From the NCBI RefSeq assembly GCF_958979055.1, contig NC_084887.1, positions 28,540,544-28,604,543 on the forward strand: a stretch of DNA of 64,000 nucleotides. Reading direction: 5' to 3'. Position 1 is the stretch's first letter, and the number at the start of each line of letters is the position of its first letter. The notes beneath the pieces are model-generated. The model saw only the letters and a program-made list of their open reading frames with translations. It was not told where the DNA came from and searched no databases. A program made the translations under genes and the position numbers. The DNA is from Alnus glutinosa. Its lineage: Eukaryota > Streptophyta > Magnoliopsida > Fagales > Betulaceae. Shown here piece after piece: positions 12,168 through 25,000 of the stretch.

Positions 12168-12921
12168 CTAATGAATGCATGCATGATTTGTTTCTCTTAT
12201 TGTACGCATATAAATTCCAATCGAGAAACAATGACTTTAAAAAACACAAATTATACCTGAGAAAGAATAGAATGATGGTGACCACTGAAGGTGTGAGCAA
12301 CTGTCGATGACGAAGCGACGGAATCCTGCAAAAATAAACATTAAATATCCTCGTGAAATATCAAATAATTATCAAAAATCAACTAATAAATAAAGAGATA
12401 TTGGCTAATCACCTGAGTACTATGATCGTGAGTTGCAGAAGGTACAGAAGGCAACAGAGATTGACTAGTGTTGCCTTGATTTTCCGTTGATTTCGAGGCC
12501 TACAATTAAAAAATGGTTTATGCAATGTGGGAAAGCACACATGTTTTTAAGCAAATAAAATGTGGACATCAATAATAAAAAAAATAAAGAAATCACTAAC
12601 TTGATTTTTTCGTCTCTTCGTTTTAGCATTGTTGTCTCTTGGTGGCTTGCTTGATACATTGGATTTCTTTACCACTGTTTCTATAACAACCACCTTTCTC
12701 TTTGTTCGTGGCCTCCCTTTACAAGTAACCTTATGAGGACTAAGCACATTTTGGCAACTAGAAGATGCAACAGTAGCTGGAATGCCAGAAGCTTGATTTT
12801 CGCAACGCCATAACTCCTTTATTTGATCAATTCTTTTTATTAGTTCCATGCAACGTTCCTCCGTGTTTTCTGATGCGAGCGACAGTAATTCCTCAAAATT
12901 GTTTCTCACCTTGTCATATAT

Positions 12922-14400
12922 TTAGGCATGTGGATTATCACCAATGGCATCATAACTACTCTTAACCTTCAAGTACTCTCGCTTAATATCCTTCCCCCAT
13001 CTATCAAGAACATATCTTTGTGGCAAAGTTGTCACTTTCTTTGTCCGTAACATGGAAAGTGAATGCCTACATAAGATGGCTCTTACTTCAAACAATGCAC
13101 ATGTGCACTTCACTTCCAATTCATCTTCATTGAAGTAAACAAGAAATGTTTTTTCTATTAAGTGGTCTCCAACGGCAACATATTCAATAACTTCAAACGT
13201 GGAAATTGCACCTTCACTTTTGAGATGAGAGTTATTACAGGACATCATTTTCACAAACTGCTCATGTACTTCTTTGAACTTCGCATTTGTGTAGACAACT
13301 TGAAACTGTTTCTCTAACTGCAAGGCGCTTATACATGAGATTGTGCGATTGAAAGAATCAAAATCAGCACGTGTCTCACTCTCGACCATTCTCCTTAAAG
13401 CATTATCATATTCATCAACAAATTCTTTCAATGTGGTTCGTGAGTGCATGTAACCATCAAAAAATGCGTTCATACTTTCACTTCGCTGTGTAGTGTTCAT
13501 TCCCGCCCAAAACGTATCTTTCATGTATGACGGCACCCAAAATGTCTTATCCCTGTATAACCCATTCAACCATGCATTATCATGAAGGTTATACTTCTCC
13601 AGTAGATCTTTCCAGTTTTCCTCATATTCTTCACATGTTTGAAAGTCATACAAACATTTATTTATGGCACTCTTAATGCCATCAAAATTAGCATGTGATC
13701 CAAACTTTTCAGGGAATTTTTTCATAATGTGCCACATACAATATCTATGTCGACTTTCAGGGAAAACAATAGCAATTGCATTTTTCATAGCTCTATCCTG
13801 GTCTGTTATAATTGCTTTAGGGGCTTGGCCATTCATGCACTCTAACCAACATTTAAACAACCACACAAATGTGTCTGTATCCTCGCTTGAAATTAGTCCT
13901 GCCCCCAAAAGTATAGATTGACCATGATGATTCACTCCTACAAAAGGAGCAAATGGCATGTCATAGCTATTGGTCAAATACGTTGTGTCAAACGTAATAA
14001 CATCTCCAAAGTAATCATATGCTGCCCTACTCCGTGCATCCGCCCAAAAAACATTTCGTAACCTACAATCATCATCCATATCTATCATAAAGTAGAAGCC
14101 ACTATTTTGCTTTTGCATTCTTCTGAAGTAATCACAAAGTGCTTGGGCACCCCCTTTACCAAGACGGAGTTCTTTTGCCTTATTAATATAATTCCGACAA
14201 TCTCTCTCTCCAAAAGAAAGACTCTCAAACCCCCCACTTTCAACGACTAACGAATTGAAATTCTTACTCAAACGTATTCCTGCTCTATCATTTAGCTCAA
14301 GTCTTTTTTTTGCAGCATCATTAATTTTCCTATTGCTTCTAAAAAATCTCGCTTTACCCGGGCTTAACGAATGATTATGCGTCAGCTCAACTTTACTCAA
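12922..14400 (-). CDS. Intact core frame of the MULE transposase (DDE domain and SWIM finger)
   Basis: A 492-codon open frame. It starts inside the end of the FAR1 domain (FLSKVELTHNHSLSPGKA in the same frame), then covers the MULE transposase domain. Recognisable blocks are DVITFDTTYLTN with the first catalytic Asp, PFVGVNHHGQSILLGAGL, AIITDQDRAMKNAI with the second Asp, RYCMWHIMKKFPEK and NTTQRSESMNAFFDGY. The SWIM motif CxC...CRH follows. This is the FAR1/FHY3/FRS and Jittery lineage. The host FRS genes are domesticated relatives, but location inside TIRs with a 9-bp TSD shows this copy is transposon-borne. The frame ends at a TAA that interrupts the natural continuation. Confidence 0.9.
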   Translation of the reverse strand: MSKVELTHNHSLSPGKARFFRSNRKINDAAKKRLELNDRAGIRLSKNFNSLVVESGGFESLSFGERDCRNYINKAKELRLGKGGAQALCDYFRRMQKQNSGFYFMIDMDDDCRLRNVFWADARSRAAYDYFGDVITFDTTYLTNSYDMPFAPFVGVNHHGQSILLGAGLISSEDTDTFVWLFKCWLECMNGQAPKAIITDQDRAMKNAIAIVFPESRHRYCMWHIMKKFPEKFGSHANFDGIKSAINKCLYDFQTCEEYEENWKDLLEKYNLHDNAWLNGLYRDKTFWVPSYMKDTFWAGMNTTQRSESMNAFFDGYMHSRTTLKEFVDEYDNALRRMVESETRADFDSFNRTISCISALQLEKQFQVVYTNAKFKEVHEQFVKMMSCNNSHLKSEGAISTFEVIEYVAVGDHLIEKTFLVYFNEDELEVKCTCALFEVRAILCRHSLSMLRTKKVTTLPQRYVLDRWGKDIKREYLKVKSSYDAIGDNPHA

Positions 14401-16458
14401 AAACCACGTTCCATCACCACATAATTTTGCACAAATCCTAGCACCACACCTTGTTCTATTAGTTGTTGGAATTGCTTCGCAACATCATTTGTAGCTCGCT
14501 CGTCACCTCCACGAGTACATATAAGCACTACGTAACTTTTTCTACCCTTCATTTTTCTCGAGGTTCTATGAGCTACACCAAACCCAGCTTGCTTAGCATA
14601 CCTTCTATAATAAGAGCAAACTTCTTCTATTGAACTAAAAGTCATTGATGACTTCGGTTCTTCAATTTTCTCATCATCCTTTAACACCACAGGTAAGACC
14701 ACATTTTCTTCCTTATCACTCAACTCTTTATCTGAACTAAAAGTCATTAAATCCTTTGGTTCTTCAACTTTCTCATCATCCTTATCACTCAACTGTTCAT
14801 CTGAAATAAACGTCGTTAAATCTTTCGGTTCTTCAACTTTGTCACCCACATCTATCCAAAAAAGAATACCAAGTGTATTTATAAAAAAAGCCTAGAATAA
14901 TAATAAAGAAATAAAAACAAAAAAAGTCAAAAATCTAACCATTTTGATGGTCGTCTTGATGGGTTAAAGCACCTTCAAATTGACCCTCGGTATCCAATCG
15001 TGAACTTGAAGAGTCCATTTTGGAAAATGCTATATTAAAAAGCACTACAAGTTAATTGAATGGAAAAATGTAAGAATTTGTTAATAATAATAAAATTCTA
15101 TTACACATTAGAGAATTGTAGAAAAAGTAAGACTAGACATGAATATATAACACAAGAATAGTGAAAGAAAATTATAGAAATGAGGGATTCAAGGTGGAAG
15201 AAAATTATAGTCAAATTTATTATAGAAATCTACTTGCATAATTAACATCCTCCTATGGTTAATTGATAAAAAAAAATAAGCTATAGAAACAAAGGGAAAC
15301 AACCCCAAGCAGAACACCTTACTCTAGACAAACAACCAAACAAAACTACAAAAGAAACAACTAAGTAGCAAGCATGACAAATGCACGCGCTTTGACCTTT
15401 TTTTTTTTTTTTTTTTTTTTCTAATTCTATCTTAATTAGTAATATATTTCTAAAACAATTATTAATGTAGGTTTCTTTAATCTTTTTTCCTTCTTCCTTT
15501 TCTCCTCTATAGGCTTAGATTTTTATACACCAGAGTTTCATAAGAAATTTACTTCTTCAGAACACCTGAGTTAAGTTAACATCAAAAAGTTGCTTCTTTA
15601 CAACTAGAAAATATGATAGCAGATATATTTTTTTTCAAATCAATCATACAACTTAGTATATGATCTCAAAGTAATTGAATTACCAAAAACTTTTGACAAC
15701 CAGATTTTGTCCTTGCTGAGAAGGGAAAGATTCATGTGAAAGCACCAGATCAAGTCATCCCAGCTTGAGGAGGGTTGGCATTAACAGTCATCAAATTGGA
15801 TGAACTTGGGTTTTTCTGTTTGTCTGTATCTGCTTGATCTAATTGAAGCGCAATGATGCGATACAGATCATAACATCATATGCCCACAGACGGATTAATC
15901 CCCACAAGAAATATGAAAAGAACATCAGGCTCAGCAGGTGAAAACTAGCCAGTAAATTAGTCCAAATCCACGAAAATCTGCAACATGTCAGGATCATAGA
16001 TCAGAAGAGTAATTCAACAAATCACCTTGGGATTTTAGAGTTCAGAGGGCAAGCCAGTTGAATAGAAATTTATACCACAACCAACAATGAGCTGATGCAC
16101 CAAATTAAAGAAATAAATGAGGATGAGAAGTGGACTGCTTAAGCCTCTAATACAGCTTAACTTAGAATTAATCAGTTTTGGGCCATTTAAGCAACAAGCT
16201 TAAGGCTCCAACAATGGACGTTACAGCCTGACCAACATTCGCCAAAACAACTTTTATACCATAGTTCACGAGGCATTCTAGCTTCTAGTGGAAAGCCAGA
16301 CAAAATGGCTCGTCTGAACTTGGTCAGTGGAGCATTTTATCAAGCACCTTGTGTGCAATGGAAAAACAACCCAAAATTTTTAATAAAGCAAAATGCAAAA
16401 CAACAGAGCTAGGAAAAGGGGAGAGGAGATCACCCCTAGCAACACAACAGACCCGGCC

Positions 16459-16489
<31 letters not shown>

Positions 16490-16808
16490 AACCTTTTTTT
16501 AGCGTGGCCGGCCGACGACAGAGCTGGACTGAGACGAAATCTGCCGGAGCGGGAAGCGCCGAACGACGGACGACGGAGAAGGGCGACCACCGAGAGAGAA
16601 GCCGGCGACGTCACTGACCGGAGGCAAATTTCAGAACTTGGAGGGACTGGGCAGCGTTGGAATCAAGCGGGAAGCACCCGAGAGCGGAAATATGCCGGAG
16701 AGAGGGAGAGAGAGAGCGAGCGGAAGCACCGGACGACGGACGACGGAAGCGCCGGACGACGGAAGACGCACGACGGAGAAATTTCAGATCTATACGGGCA
16801 TAGAGATT

Positions 16809-16965
16809 TCAGAGAGAGAGAGGTCTTCGTGCGAAATTCATTTGAATTTCCCTCTGTTTAGTTTTCTAGCCGCATGACCAAAACAGAAAAAAACAATATT
16901 TTATTACCTGCCACGTTGGCGTGTTGTGGAGATGTTGTGAAGGAGAAGTGTATAGATCATTTCTC
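16809..16965. repeat. Right terminal inverted repeat of the MULE
   Basis: Reverse complement of the left TIR, ending at the outer edge in GTGTATAGATCATTTCTC next to the 9-bp TSD AAAATTTAA (16966-16974). The inner part contains GAGAGAGAGAGGTCTTCGTG, matching the left CT-rich border. Confidence 0.92.
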
Positions 16966-16974
16966 AAAATTTAA

Positions 16975-18062
16975 TGCTGAACATGTTCATCCTCCATCAA
17001 GAAGCAAGAATACGTGTTCTGCATTAAATGTTTAACAGTAAAATTCACTGCAGATCAGAAGTTCAACAACAAAATAATGACAAACCCAAATCGATAAAAT
17101 CCCAAAAAAAATATTAAGAAATCAAAATCATGACAAACCCAATATCAACAAAATCCCCAAAATCAACCCAAATCAAGTCTGTGGCGGAAGGCGCTGGAAG
17201 ATCAAGTCCGTGAGATTTGAGAGAGAAAGAGAGAGAGAGAGAGAAAGGCATGAGAGGGGCTTCAGCAGCTTCAACACAAATCAACCAAAACAAAAAACAT
17301 CAGTTCAACACAGAGCATGGCCTTCAGAAGCTTCACTGGGAACGAAGAGCTTTGTGGTGATATTTTGGTGAAGCAAGGAGCGCGCGAAGAGAGAGAATGA
17401 GAACAACAGGTTTGAATTAAAAATGCCAAAATATGAAGTAGCAAACAAATTTCGTGCTGTAGATTTGGAGAGAGTTCTGACAGAAGCTAACATGGAGAAA
17501 GAAATGCCGAGCTTGTTGGAGAACCATTTTTTTTTTTTTTTTGTGAAATTTCTCCAAATTTTGGAGAAAAGAGAAAAGTGCTAAGCTAGATGAGGATGCG
17601 CTTAACCACTTTTAGGTTATATTATGTTTTTTTTATTATCATATCATTACTATATTTATTTTATTTATTTTTTATTTTTGGTAATTTAAATCTCAATTAT
17701 TCTATGACACAATGATTTTTTATGTTTGATAATCATGAATTATATAACAAGTCAAATATTAATTTATTTAAATTTACATATAATAATAACTGCATTATTT
17801 AATATTGTATATAGATTTAGATAGTAATTCAAAACGTTCATTACCTCATATGCGGATAACGGATGATATTCGCATTTAATAAACGCAATAACTATGTAGA
17901 TGCCTAAAAGTGATAATGATATTATGCGAATACGCACATTGATAATAACGCATTCAAATCCGCATTTTTTTACCCCGAGCTATCACCTCTCTGAAAATGA
18001 TTTGTGGGGGTGGGAAACCATCCCCAACACCCTCTTTTTATTAAAAAAAATGAGTTTTATGC
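16975..18062. other. Intergenic DNA, no gene seen
   Basis: AT-rich spacer with a GA-rich patch at about 17215-17245 and a T-run at 17528-17542. Short frames here lack recognisable domains or splice structure. A segment near 17840-17950 has repeated ATGCGGATAA/ATGCGAATAC-like words, possibly an old repeat. Confidence 0.5.
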
Positions 18063-18663
18063 TCCGTTTGTTTCGGCGTAAAATAATTTCGGCATTTTAC
18101 GATGTTTGGTATAGACGAAAATAATGGTCAATGAAAATCATTTTCGATTTGATCGTAAAAGCTTCTTTAATTTTTGGAAAACAATTTTGTTTTTCGAAAT
18201 TAAACTCTTTGTCCTTGCACGCACGTTCGATATTTGATTGTTAGAATCCGGCAATGGTCGGTCGTGGAATCCAATAACATCCGGCCATCGAAATACTGCC
18301 GGTGACATTTGGCCACCGTCGCCAGTTGTCGAGGGACCAGATTTCTGCCGGAATCTAGCCATGGTCAGAAATCAGCCGGATCTGGCCAAAATGGCCGAAA
18401 TCCGGTCGGATATGGATGGATCTGACCACTGATCTAGCCAAATATAGCCAAAATGGCCGAGATTCGGCCAAACATGTTCATCGGAATCCGACAACGGCGA
18501 CTGGACGTTGCCGGATTCCGGCGATAGTTACATTTTCGTCTTTCGTAATTTTTTTGTACGACCCAAGCACTGAAAACTATTTTCGAGAAAATTGTTTTTT
18601 CTGAAAATAATCTCATCAATAATATTTTACGACGAAAATCATTTTTACAGCGAAACAAACGGA
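18063..18663. mobile_element. Non-autonomous DNA transposon with CCGG-rich interior
   Basis: Ends are TCCGTTTGTTTCG (18063) and its reverse complement CGAAACAAACGGA (18651-18663). Similarity continues inward through GTAAAA-type and TTTACGA-type words. The interior holds many GGCCAAAATGGCC and ATCCGG words. There is no coding region and no clear target-site duplication. Confidence 0.65.
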
Positions 18664-18733
18664 TCATTAATGAAAAAAAGAGTGCTATGGTCGGCTTTGT
18701 ATAAGCTCTCCCCACCTCCCTAGTCCCTACTAT

Positions 18734-18734
<1 letters not shown>

Positions 18735-18766
<32 letters not shown>

Positions 18767-18778
18767 TCTCTCTCTCTC
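18735..18778. repeat. C30 tract followed by CT repeat
   Basis: An uninterrupted run of about 30 C residues joins a short (CT)n. It lies roughly 270 bases upstream of the start codon of the 19049 gene, so it may be in or near that promoter. A similar C39 run is at 40721-40759. Confidence 0.9.
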
Positions 18779-19048
18779 CTTTTATTTTTTATTTTTATTA
18801 TTATTTTGTTGTCTCCTCCCAACCACCTAAATTCAGAATTCAAAATAGACTTTGAAAAGCTCCCAACAACAACGATACCCAATTCTGGATCTCCCACCAC
18901 CCTTTGACCAAAACCAAAACCAAAACCAAAACCCAAGCTGAAGAAGATGTTCTTTCCAACCCAATGCGTCTTCCTCTAACGCCAATCTCAGTAGTCTGTC
19001 TCTACTCTCAGGTGGCTTCCCAACTACAAAAGCTTTTTGCGTCTCTAA

Positions 19049-22000
19049 ATGGTAGTTGTCGAAGCTTCCAAGCTCAAACTCCCAACCCCTTCCCTCTCCT
19101 CCTTCCCACCGCTCACAACCTCTCTCCTCTTTGAACCCCACTCCCTCTCTCTCGCCCTCATGCATTCCGACTCTTCCTTCTCTCTCTACCCCTCCACTTC
19201 CCCTCTCGCCCTCTCCTCTCTCCCTCCCCCCCAAACCCTAATTCCTTCGCCTTCTTCCTCCTCCACCTTCCTCCTCCTCCAAAACCCTGACCCTAACCCT
19301 AATCCTAATCTACGCGCGCTTTTTGTTGTGTCCGGCCCCTACAGAGGTGGGTCTTCCGTGCTCCTCCGGTTCTATGTTCTACTGCGGAAGACCAACTCGT
19401 TCGCCAGAGCTCGACTCGTTTGCAATCAGAGAGGGCTTCGGTTCGATGACAAATTGGGGGTTTTGGTGGATGTGAATCACGGGGTTTCGGTTCGGCTCTC
19501 CGGGTCGGTCAATTTCTTCGCCATGTACACGGTTTCGAGCTCGAAGATTTTCGTTTTCGCGGTGAGAACTGTGGGCGACGATGGTGACCAGGATGGTGGC
19601 GAGGATGGGGTGGTTTTGAAATTGATGAGGTGTGCTGTGATTGAGTGCTCGAAGCCCGTCTTCTCGATTAGTGTCTCGTCCGGGTTCTTGATTTTGGGGG
19701 AGGAAAGTGGGGTTAGGGTTTTCAATTTGAGGCCCCTCGTGAAAGGGCGGGTTAGGAAAGTCAATAATTTGAATCTGAATTCGAATTTGGGTATGCATGT
19801 GGCAAATGGGAAATTGGAGAGTCGAGGATTTCATTTGCCAAATGGTCTGATTGGCGGGGACTATGCGAAGCATGGAGGTGGCAAAAATGGCGGCGAAGGA
19901 GCGTCAGGGATCACTCGGAATGGTTACCTGGATGGGAGGGTGGATAACCATTACGGTTCTGGTAAGTGTGCAAATTCTATCTGTTACTTTCAATTTGAAT
20001 TATTGTTCTTTCTATTGCAAGTGCGGGTGGTTTTGGTTAATTTGGAAAGGAATTGATTATTAGCTGTTGTTCAAGTAAATGGAGTTGTATCGTAGAACTA
20101 TTTGGTTGAGATCATTGCAGTGTAAGTTCTATACATTGCAGTTTCATTCATGGCAACACTAATGTTCTAACTAATAAGCTACATGTGCTAAATACTGTTG
20201 TTAAGTATATGTGGAAATGGGTTTGCAATGAAAAGTTTGGAGTATTTTTTATTTTTTTTATATGTAAATGAGATATCATTGAAAAGCGCAAAATGCGCAA
20301 CCCTAGGACACAAGATGTATACAAGAGAAACTCCTAACTAGAAAAAGGAAGAAGGTTAAGAAAATCATGAAAACAAAGCACATTAAGATCTAAAGCAGTT
20401 GTTTAGTGGAAAAAAAGTTCTGAAACAAAAAGAATTTAGTTTCACCACTGTCCTCTCGCGATCTTAAAATTTCTATCATTTCTTTTCCTCCAAAGACACT
20501 ACAAAAGGTAGGACGGAACTGTCTTCTACATTGCTATACTTTGAGGATTGCCGCACAACCCTCTTCAACAAGCGAGAAGATCTTCTATTCTTTTAGGTAT
20601 AACTCTAGTTAACCCAACACGGCTGAAAATAGCAATTCATAAGGCATTGGCAATCTCACAATGAATTAGAAGATGATCTACAAGAACACAGATTCCCTAC
20701 TCCTCTTACACATATAGCACTAGTCAACCACAATGACAAGTCGTTTTCTTAGGTTACCCATGGTGAGGATTTTCCCCAGCGCGGTTGTTCAAGCAAAAAA
20801 TGCCGCTCTCTAGGGGGCCTTACTCTGCTAAATACACTTCCAAGGAAAGGGAGTGCTATCATGAGGTACAAGGACGTTATAGAAAAATTTAATTGTAAAC
20901 ATCCCTCCCTTGGAAGGGGCCCAACAAAGCTTGTATTCCCCCCTCCACGTCTTAATCTAAGGGAGTACAAGTTAAAGAATGAAGCAAAGGCATCCACTTT
21001 CCAATTGCGGCCACTTTGATAAAACGTACATTGCATTGATGGGAATCACTAGAAAACTCCAAGTAATTTGCCACGGAAGCATCCTTAACGCAAGCAATGC
21101 TATACAAATCCGGGAAAGCTTCCTTAAGGGCTTGATTCCCGCACTGCATGTCATGCTAGAATCTAGTTTTAGAGCCATCTTCTACCTCAAATATGGTATG
21201 GCAAGAGATTTTCCCTCCAACTCCTCTTGCTATTTTTCCATAACTTCACCTCATACGACCCATAGACCTCATTTGAACACCACCCACATTGTATGAGCCG
21301 TATTTAGAATTCACTACGATTCTCCACAAGGCCTCTCTCTTATGTAAATAGTACCAAAGCAACTTCTCCTAAAGAGCAAGGTTGAACAAAAGCAAGTTTT
21401 GGACCCCCAACCCTCCTCAAAAATCGGAGAACAAAACTTGAACCAGCTTACCAAGTGAAATTTGAAATCTTCACCTAACCCCCCTCATAAGAAGTCCTAT
21501 GGTTGGCAACACCAACAGGTAGGGAAAAAGAGGCATGTAATATGTAGGCAAATCGGATAGGGTATTCTTGATTAAGGTAATCCTTCCGCCCTTAAACAAG
21601 TACATCCTCTTCTAGCTAGCCAAACGACGCTTGATCTTCTCAATAACACCATCCCAAATAGATTTAGCCTTAAAAGGAGCTCCCAACGAGAGGCCGAGAT
21701 TCTTCATAGGAAAAGATGAAACTCCGTAGCTAAGAATTCTGGCCAGTTCATCAACATTATTAATATTACCCGTAAGAACCAATTCTGACTTGGCCAAATT
21801 GATTTTCAAACTGGATATAGCTTCGAGGCATAAGAATTTGGAGTATTAAGAGAGAGCTGTTGTAGTTGTCGTGAAAATGATTTTTTTCAACAGTATATGC
21901 CTTTATGTTGAGGGGTATGATTTTGGTTATTTTTTGTAAGGATTAATGGGACCTTTGTATTGGCTAAAATTTGAAAGCGTGTAAAATACTCATTTTTTCC

Positions 22001-25000
22001 CCGTATATTTGTTATCTTCTACTATGCCCATATCTTGGCATTGCATCGGTTTATTCTAGAACATACTGAGATAAAAGACTGGATTATTCCAATGATCAGC
22101 AATGACCAGAGCATGCCAGCCTTCTGGTGAGCCAATTGAGATAATTGTTAGTTGACACAGTGTGGAATTATATTTGAGATATGTAGGGTGCACTGGTGAG
22201 CTTCAGTGACAAGTACTAATGGCTATGCCATAATTTGGTATTATTTTGAGTATCCTATTCATTTAAAATGGGAAATGAGAAATTTACTTATAGAATTATA
22301 TAAAATATGTATGGTATTCCGACTTTTTTTTTTTGTCAAAAGGTTTAAATTGACCTGACAATTATTAGCGGTCTTATTTTTTTAAATAGTAAATTGTTTG
22401 TGGCTTTATGGTAGACTACCCTTATTGGAACTCGTAAAAATGTAAAATAGACAACATCACCTTCTCGATCTAACTCATATTATTTATGATTGAACCACAA
22501 TACATTGTATCTAATTGGGAGGTTAACCTTGAAATTTAATCTAAAAGAATCATCTCATTCAGATCGCTTTCTTGTTTATTACTGCTTTTAACGAAAGTCA
22601 TTTGAAGAACCTTGGTATCATGATGTGCTATTACAGTTCCCGATGCCATTACAGTTTCTCTTATACTGTAGCTTGCCTGTTCCGAAATATGGTTTTACTG
22701 TATCATACAGCTAATTGACTGTAGTCAAACCTCCTGTACATACTTGCACACTACTTATAGCAAATTTATATTTTTATTATAAATTCCGCTGACAAATTGC
22801 TTTTTAGGTATTTTTGACCAGGTGCTACCTAAGCAAGGTGCTGTTCTTTGGTTAATACATAAGGATGCCTCTAGATGGTAAATTACTAATTGTCAGAAAT
22901 AAAACTTTAATTAGGGGCTATCTGTCATAATTTTCTTCTCCAAATGAAATCTCTAGCTGGTAGACGGGTCACTAAATCTTGTTTCATCGATACCTCGATA
23001 GATATGTAGTATGCTGACTATTTATTACGTTTTTCTTTAATCAGCTAGGTTGCTTCCAATATGTCTTAGTCGTTACAGCTGATTGTGCATTTTAACTTGC
23101 AGTGAAGCAGAGCTCCATTAAATTGAGACAAGACTCCAGTGAAGGAGGTGCATGTTTTGTGGCATTCAGAAGTGGCGAAGTTGGATCCTCGACATCTACA
23201 AGAAAGCTAAAGATGTCAGTAAAGGCAATTTCCATTCAGGCGTTATCTCCCAAAAAGTTTGTAATCTTGGACTCAGTTGGAGAGTTACACCTATTGCACC
23301 TATCCAATTCTGTCATTGGATCAGATTCATCTTGTCACATGAAGCAGTTGCCCCACATTATGGAAGTGCAAAAGCTGGTTGTTTTTCCTGATGTTTCTAT
23401 TAGTATGCTTCTCTTTCTCTCTCTGTATGTGTGTGTGTGTGTGTGTGTAAATACTTGTGGATATTTTCCTATTAGAATCCTTCATGACCACATGTCTTGT
23501 GAATTTTAATGGGGACTGTGATTTGGTTTGGGGGGGGGGGTTGAGGTGTGTGCAACCAGGATAGAACGGGACAATCTACATGTTAAGGGGTTGGCTTGTG
23601 GGTAGTCTGGCATTTATGCTTGGTTTACATCTGAACAGCAGAGAGCACTAATCTTATGTTGTTACGTTTAGTTTTTAGATCTTTTGACCTTGACTAAAGT
23701 CATGAGGTCATTGTTCGCTATCTTCTATGCTCTCCACAGCTAAATGACACAGGTCATCGTTTTGCAGGAAACCAAACTGTTTGGATATCAGATGGATGTT
23801 ATTCTGTGCACATGATGGCAGTATCTGACATGGATGCTGCTGTTAACGAGAATGACATAAATGAGAGTGGAGAAAAGTTAATGCAAATCTCAGGTTTCCG
23901 TAATTCCATAATTATCTGGTTACTTAGAATTGTGATATACTTATCTTTTAGAAATTTAGAAAAGACCCACTTATTTGCAATGGAGTAATTGCTATCAATT
24001 TTACCCTCATAAGTGGAGTTCAATATGTTGAGCATGCATTCCTTCTCTCTCTCTCTAGTTGGGTAGAAGCAATTTAAATTATTTTTTATTTGCCTGTTAG
24101 TTAGTCAGGCAATTTTCACTGGTGAAAAGATTGAAGATATTGCTCCTTTGGCTCCAAACGCTGTTTTGATTCTTGGACAAGGTAATCTCTGGATTCTTTT
24201 TTTAAAATTATCTGTAAAGAAGAAGTGCTTTAAAATTTTAAATAATAAAAGAGCTGATTAGATCAAATTGAACATGTGAAGTTAAATTTAGACCTGAAAA
24301 ATGAAAGAAAAAAATGCTAAACTATATTTTTGGTCCCTGAGCAATTTAGTCCTGTCAATAAGACTTATAATGGTGTTCCAAAAGTTGATGATGCGACAAA
24401 CACACAAAAGAGTTACGTCTTCAATTTTTGTGATGGCATGGTCGTCAATTTGGGCTAAAATACTAAATTACTTGCCATTAATAATTTCAAAGACGATTTG
24501 GAACTTTTTAAAACTTAGGGACTAAAGTCTTTCACTATATTTGAGGGACAGCAAGTATAGTTTAGCCAAGGAAATAAAATTTAAATCTATTTTTTAATGA
24601 TACATGGTTTAAAAACTCAAAAATATATTAATTAATATATCTTACACTAGCTATGCTGCGTAATTTGACAGATGGTATATCTGGGATATTTCCTAGGACT
24701 AACAATCCGGGTCGGGGTGTCGGTTTGGGTCGACCAGCCAACCGATTAAGGGGCAACCCGAATATGACCTGTTTAGTTAAATGGGTCACACCCTTTGACT
24801 CAGACACGACTTGCGAGTGATCTGTTTTATACACGGGTCACTAACGCTTTGGCCCATTTGACCTGTTTAGACCCAAAAGCGAATTGTTTAACCTGTTTGA
24901 CCTAACCTAACACAACTCGTCTGACCCATTTCAACCCAAACACAACCCGTTTTACTTGTTTCAACATGTATTTATTATATAAAAAACATATATAATTTCA

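Larger units (their letters stand above)
11682..15018 (-). pseudogene. FAR1-type MULE transposase gene with EDC4/VARICOSE-like C-terminal exons (6 exons, damaged)
   Basis: Minus-strand exons: 15018-14940, 14851-12601, 12499-12413, 12325-12257, 12167-12042 and about 11970-11682. Exon joints 1 to 5 keep phase. Domain order is an acidic leader with repeated VEEPKDL units, a FAR1 DNA-binding domain, the MULE transposase core, a SWIM zinc finger (CTCALFEVRAILCRH), a basic region (KGRPRTKRKV) and an EDC4-like tail. Lesions are a frameshift near 14470-14485 inside the FAR1 domain, an in-frame TAA at 12924-12922 after the SWIM finger, and a probable one-base loss at the last splice acceptor (TAAAG, then GCTGAT is the frame needed). 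The product would bind the TIRs and catalyse transposition in the nucleus; what the tail adds is unknown. Confidence 0.85.

Noticed and set aside
11682-15018. A host FAR1-RELATED SEQUENCE (FRS) gene
   Set aside because: The gene sits between TIRs with a perfect 9-bp TSD and carries disabling lesions, so it is transposon-borne and not a domesticated FRS.
22809-22878. A short open segment ([20 protein letters not shown]) with splice-like borders in intron 1
   Set aside because: Including it breaks the phase to exon 2, and skipping it gives a clean joint.
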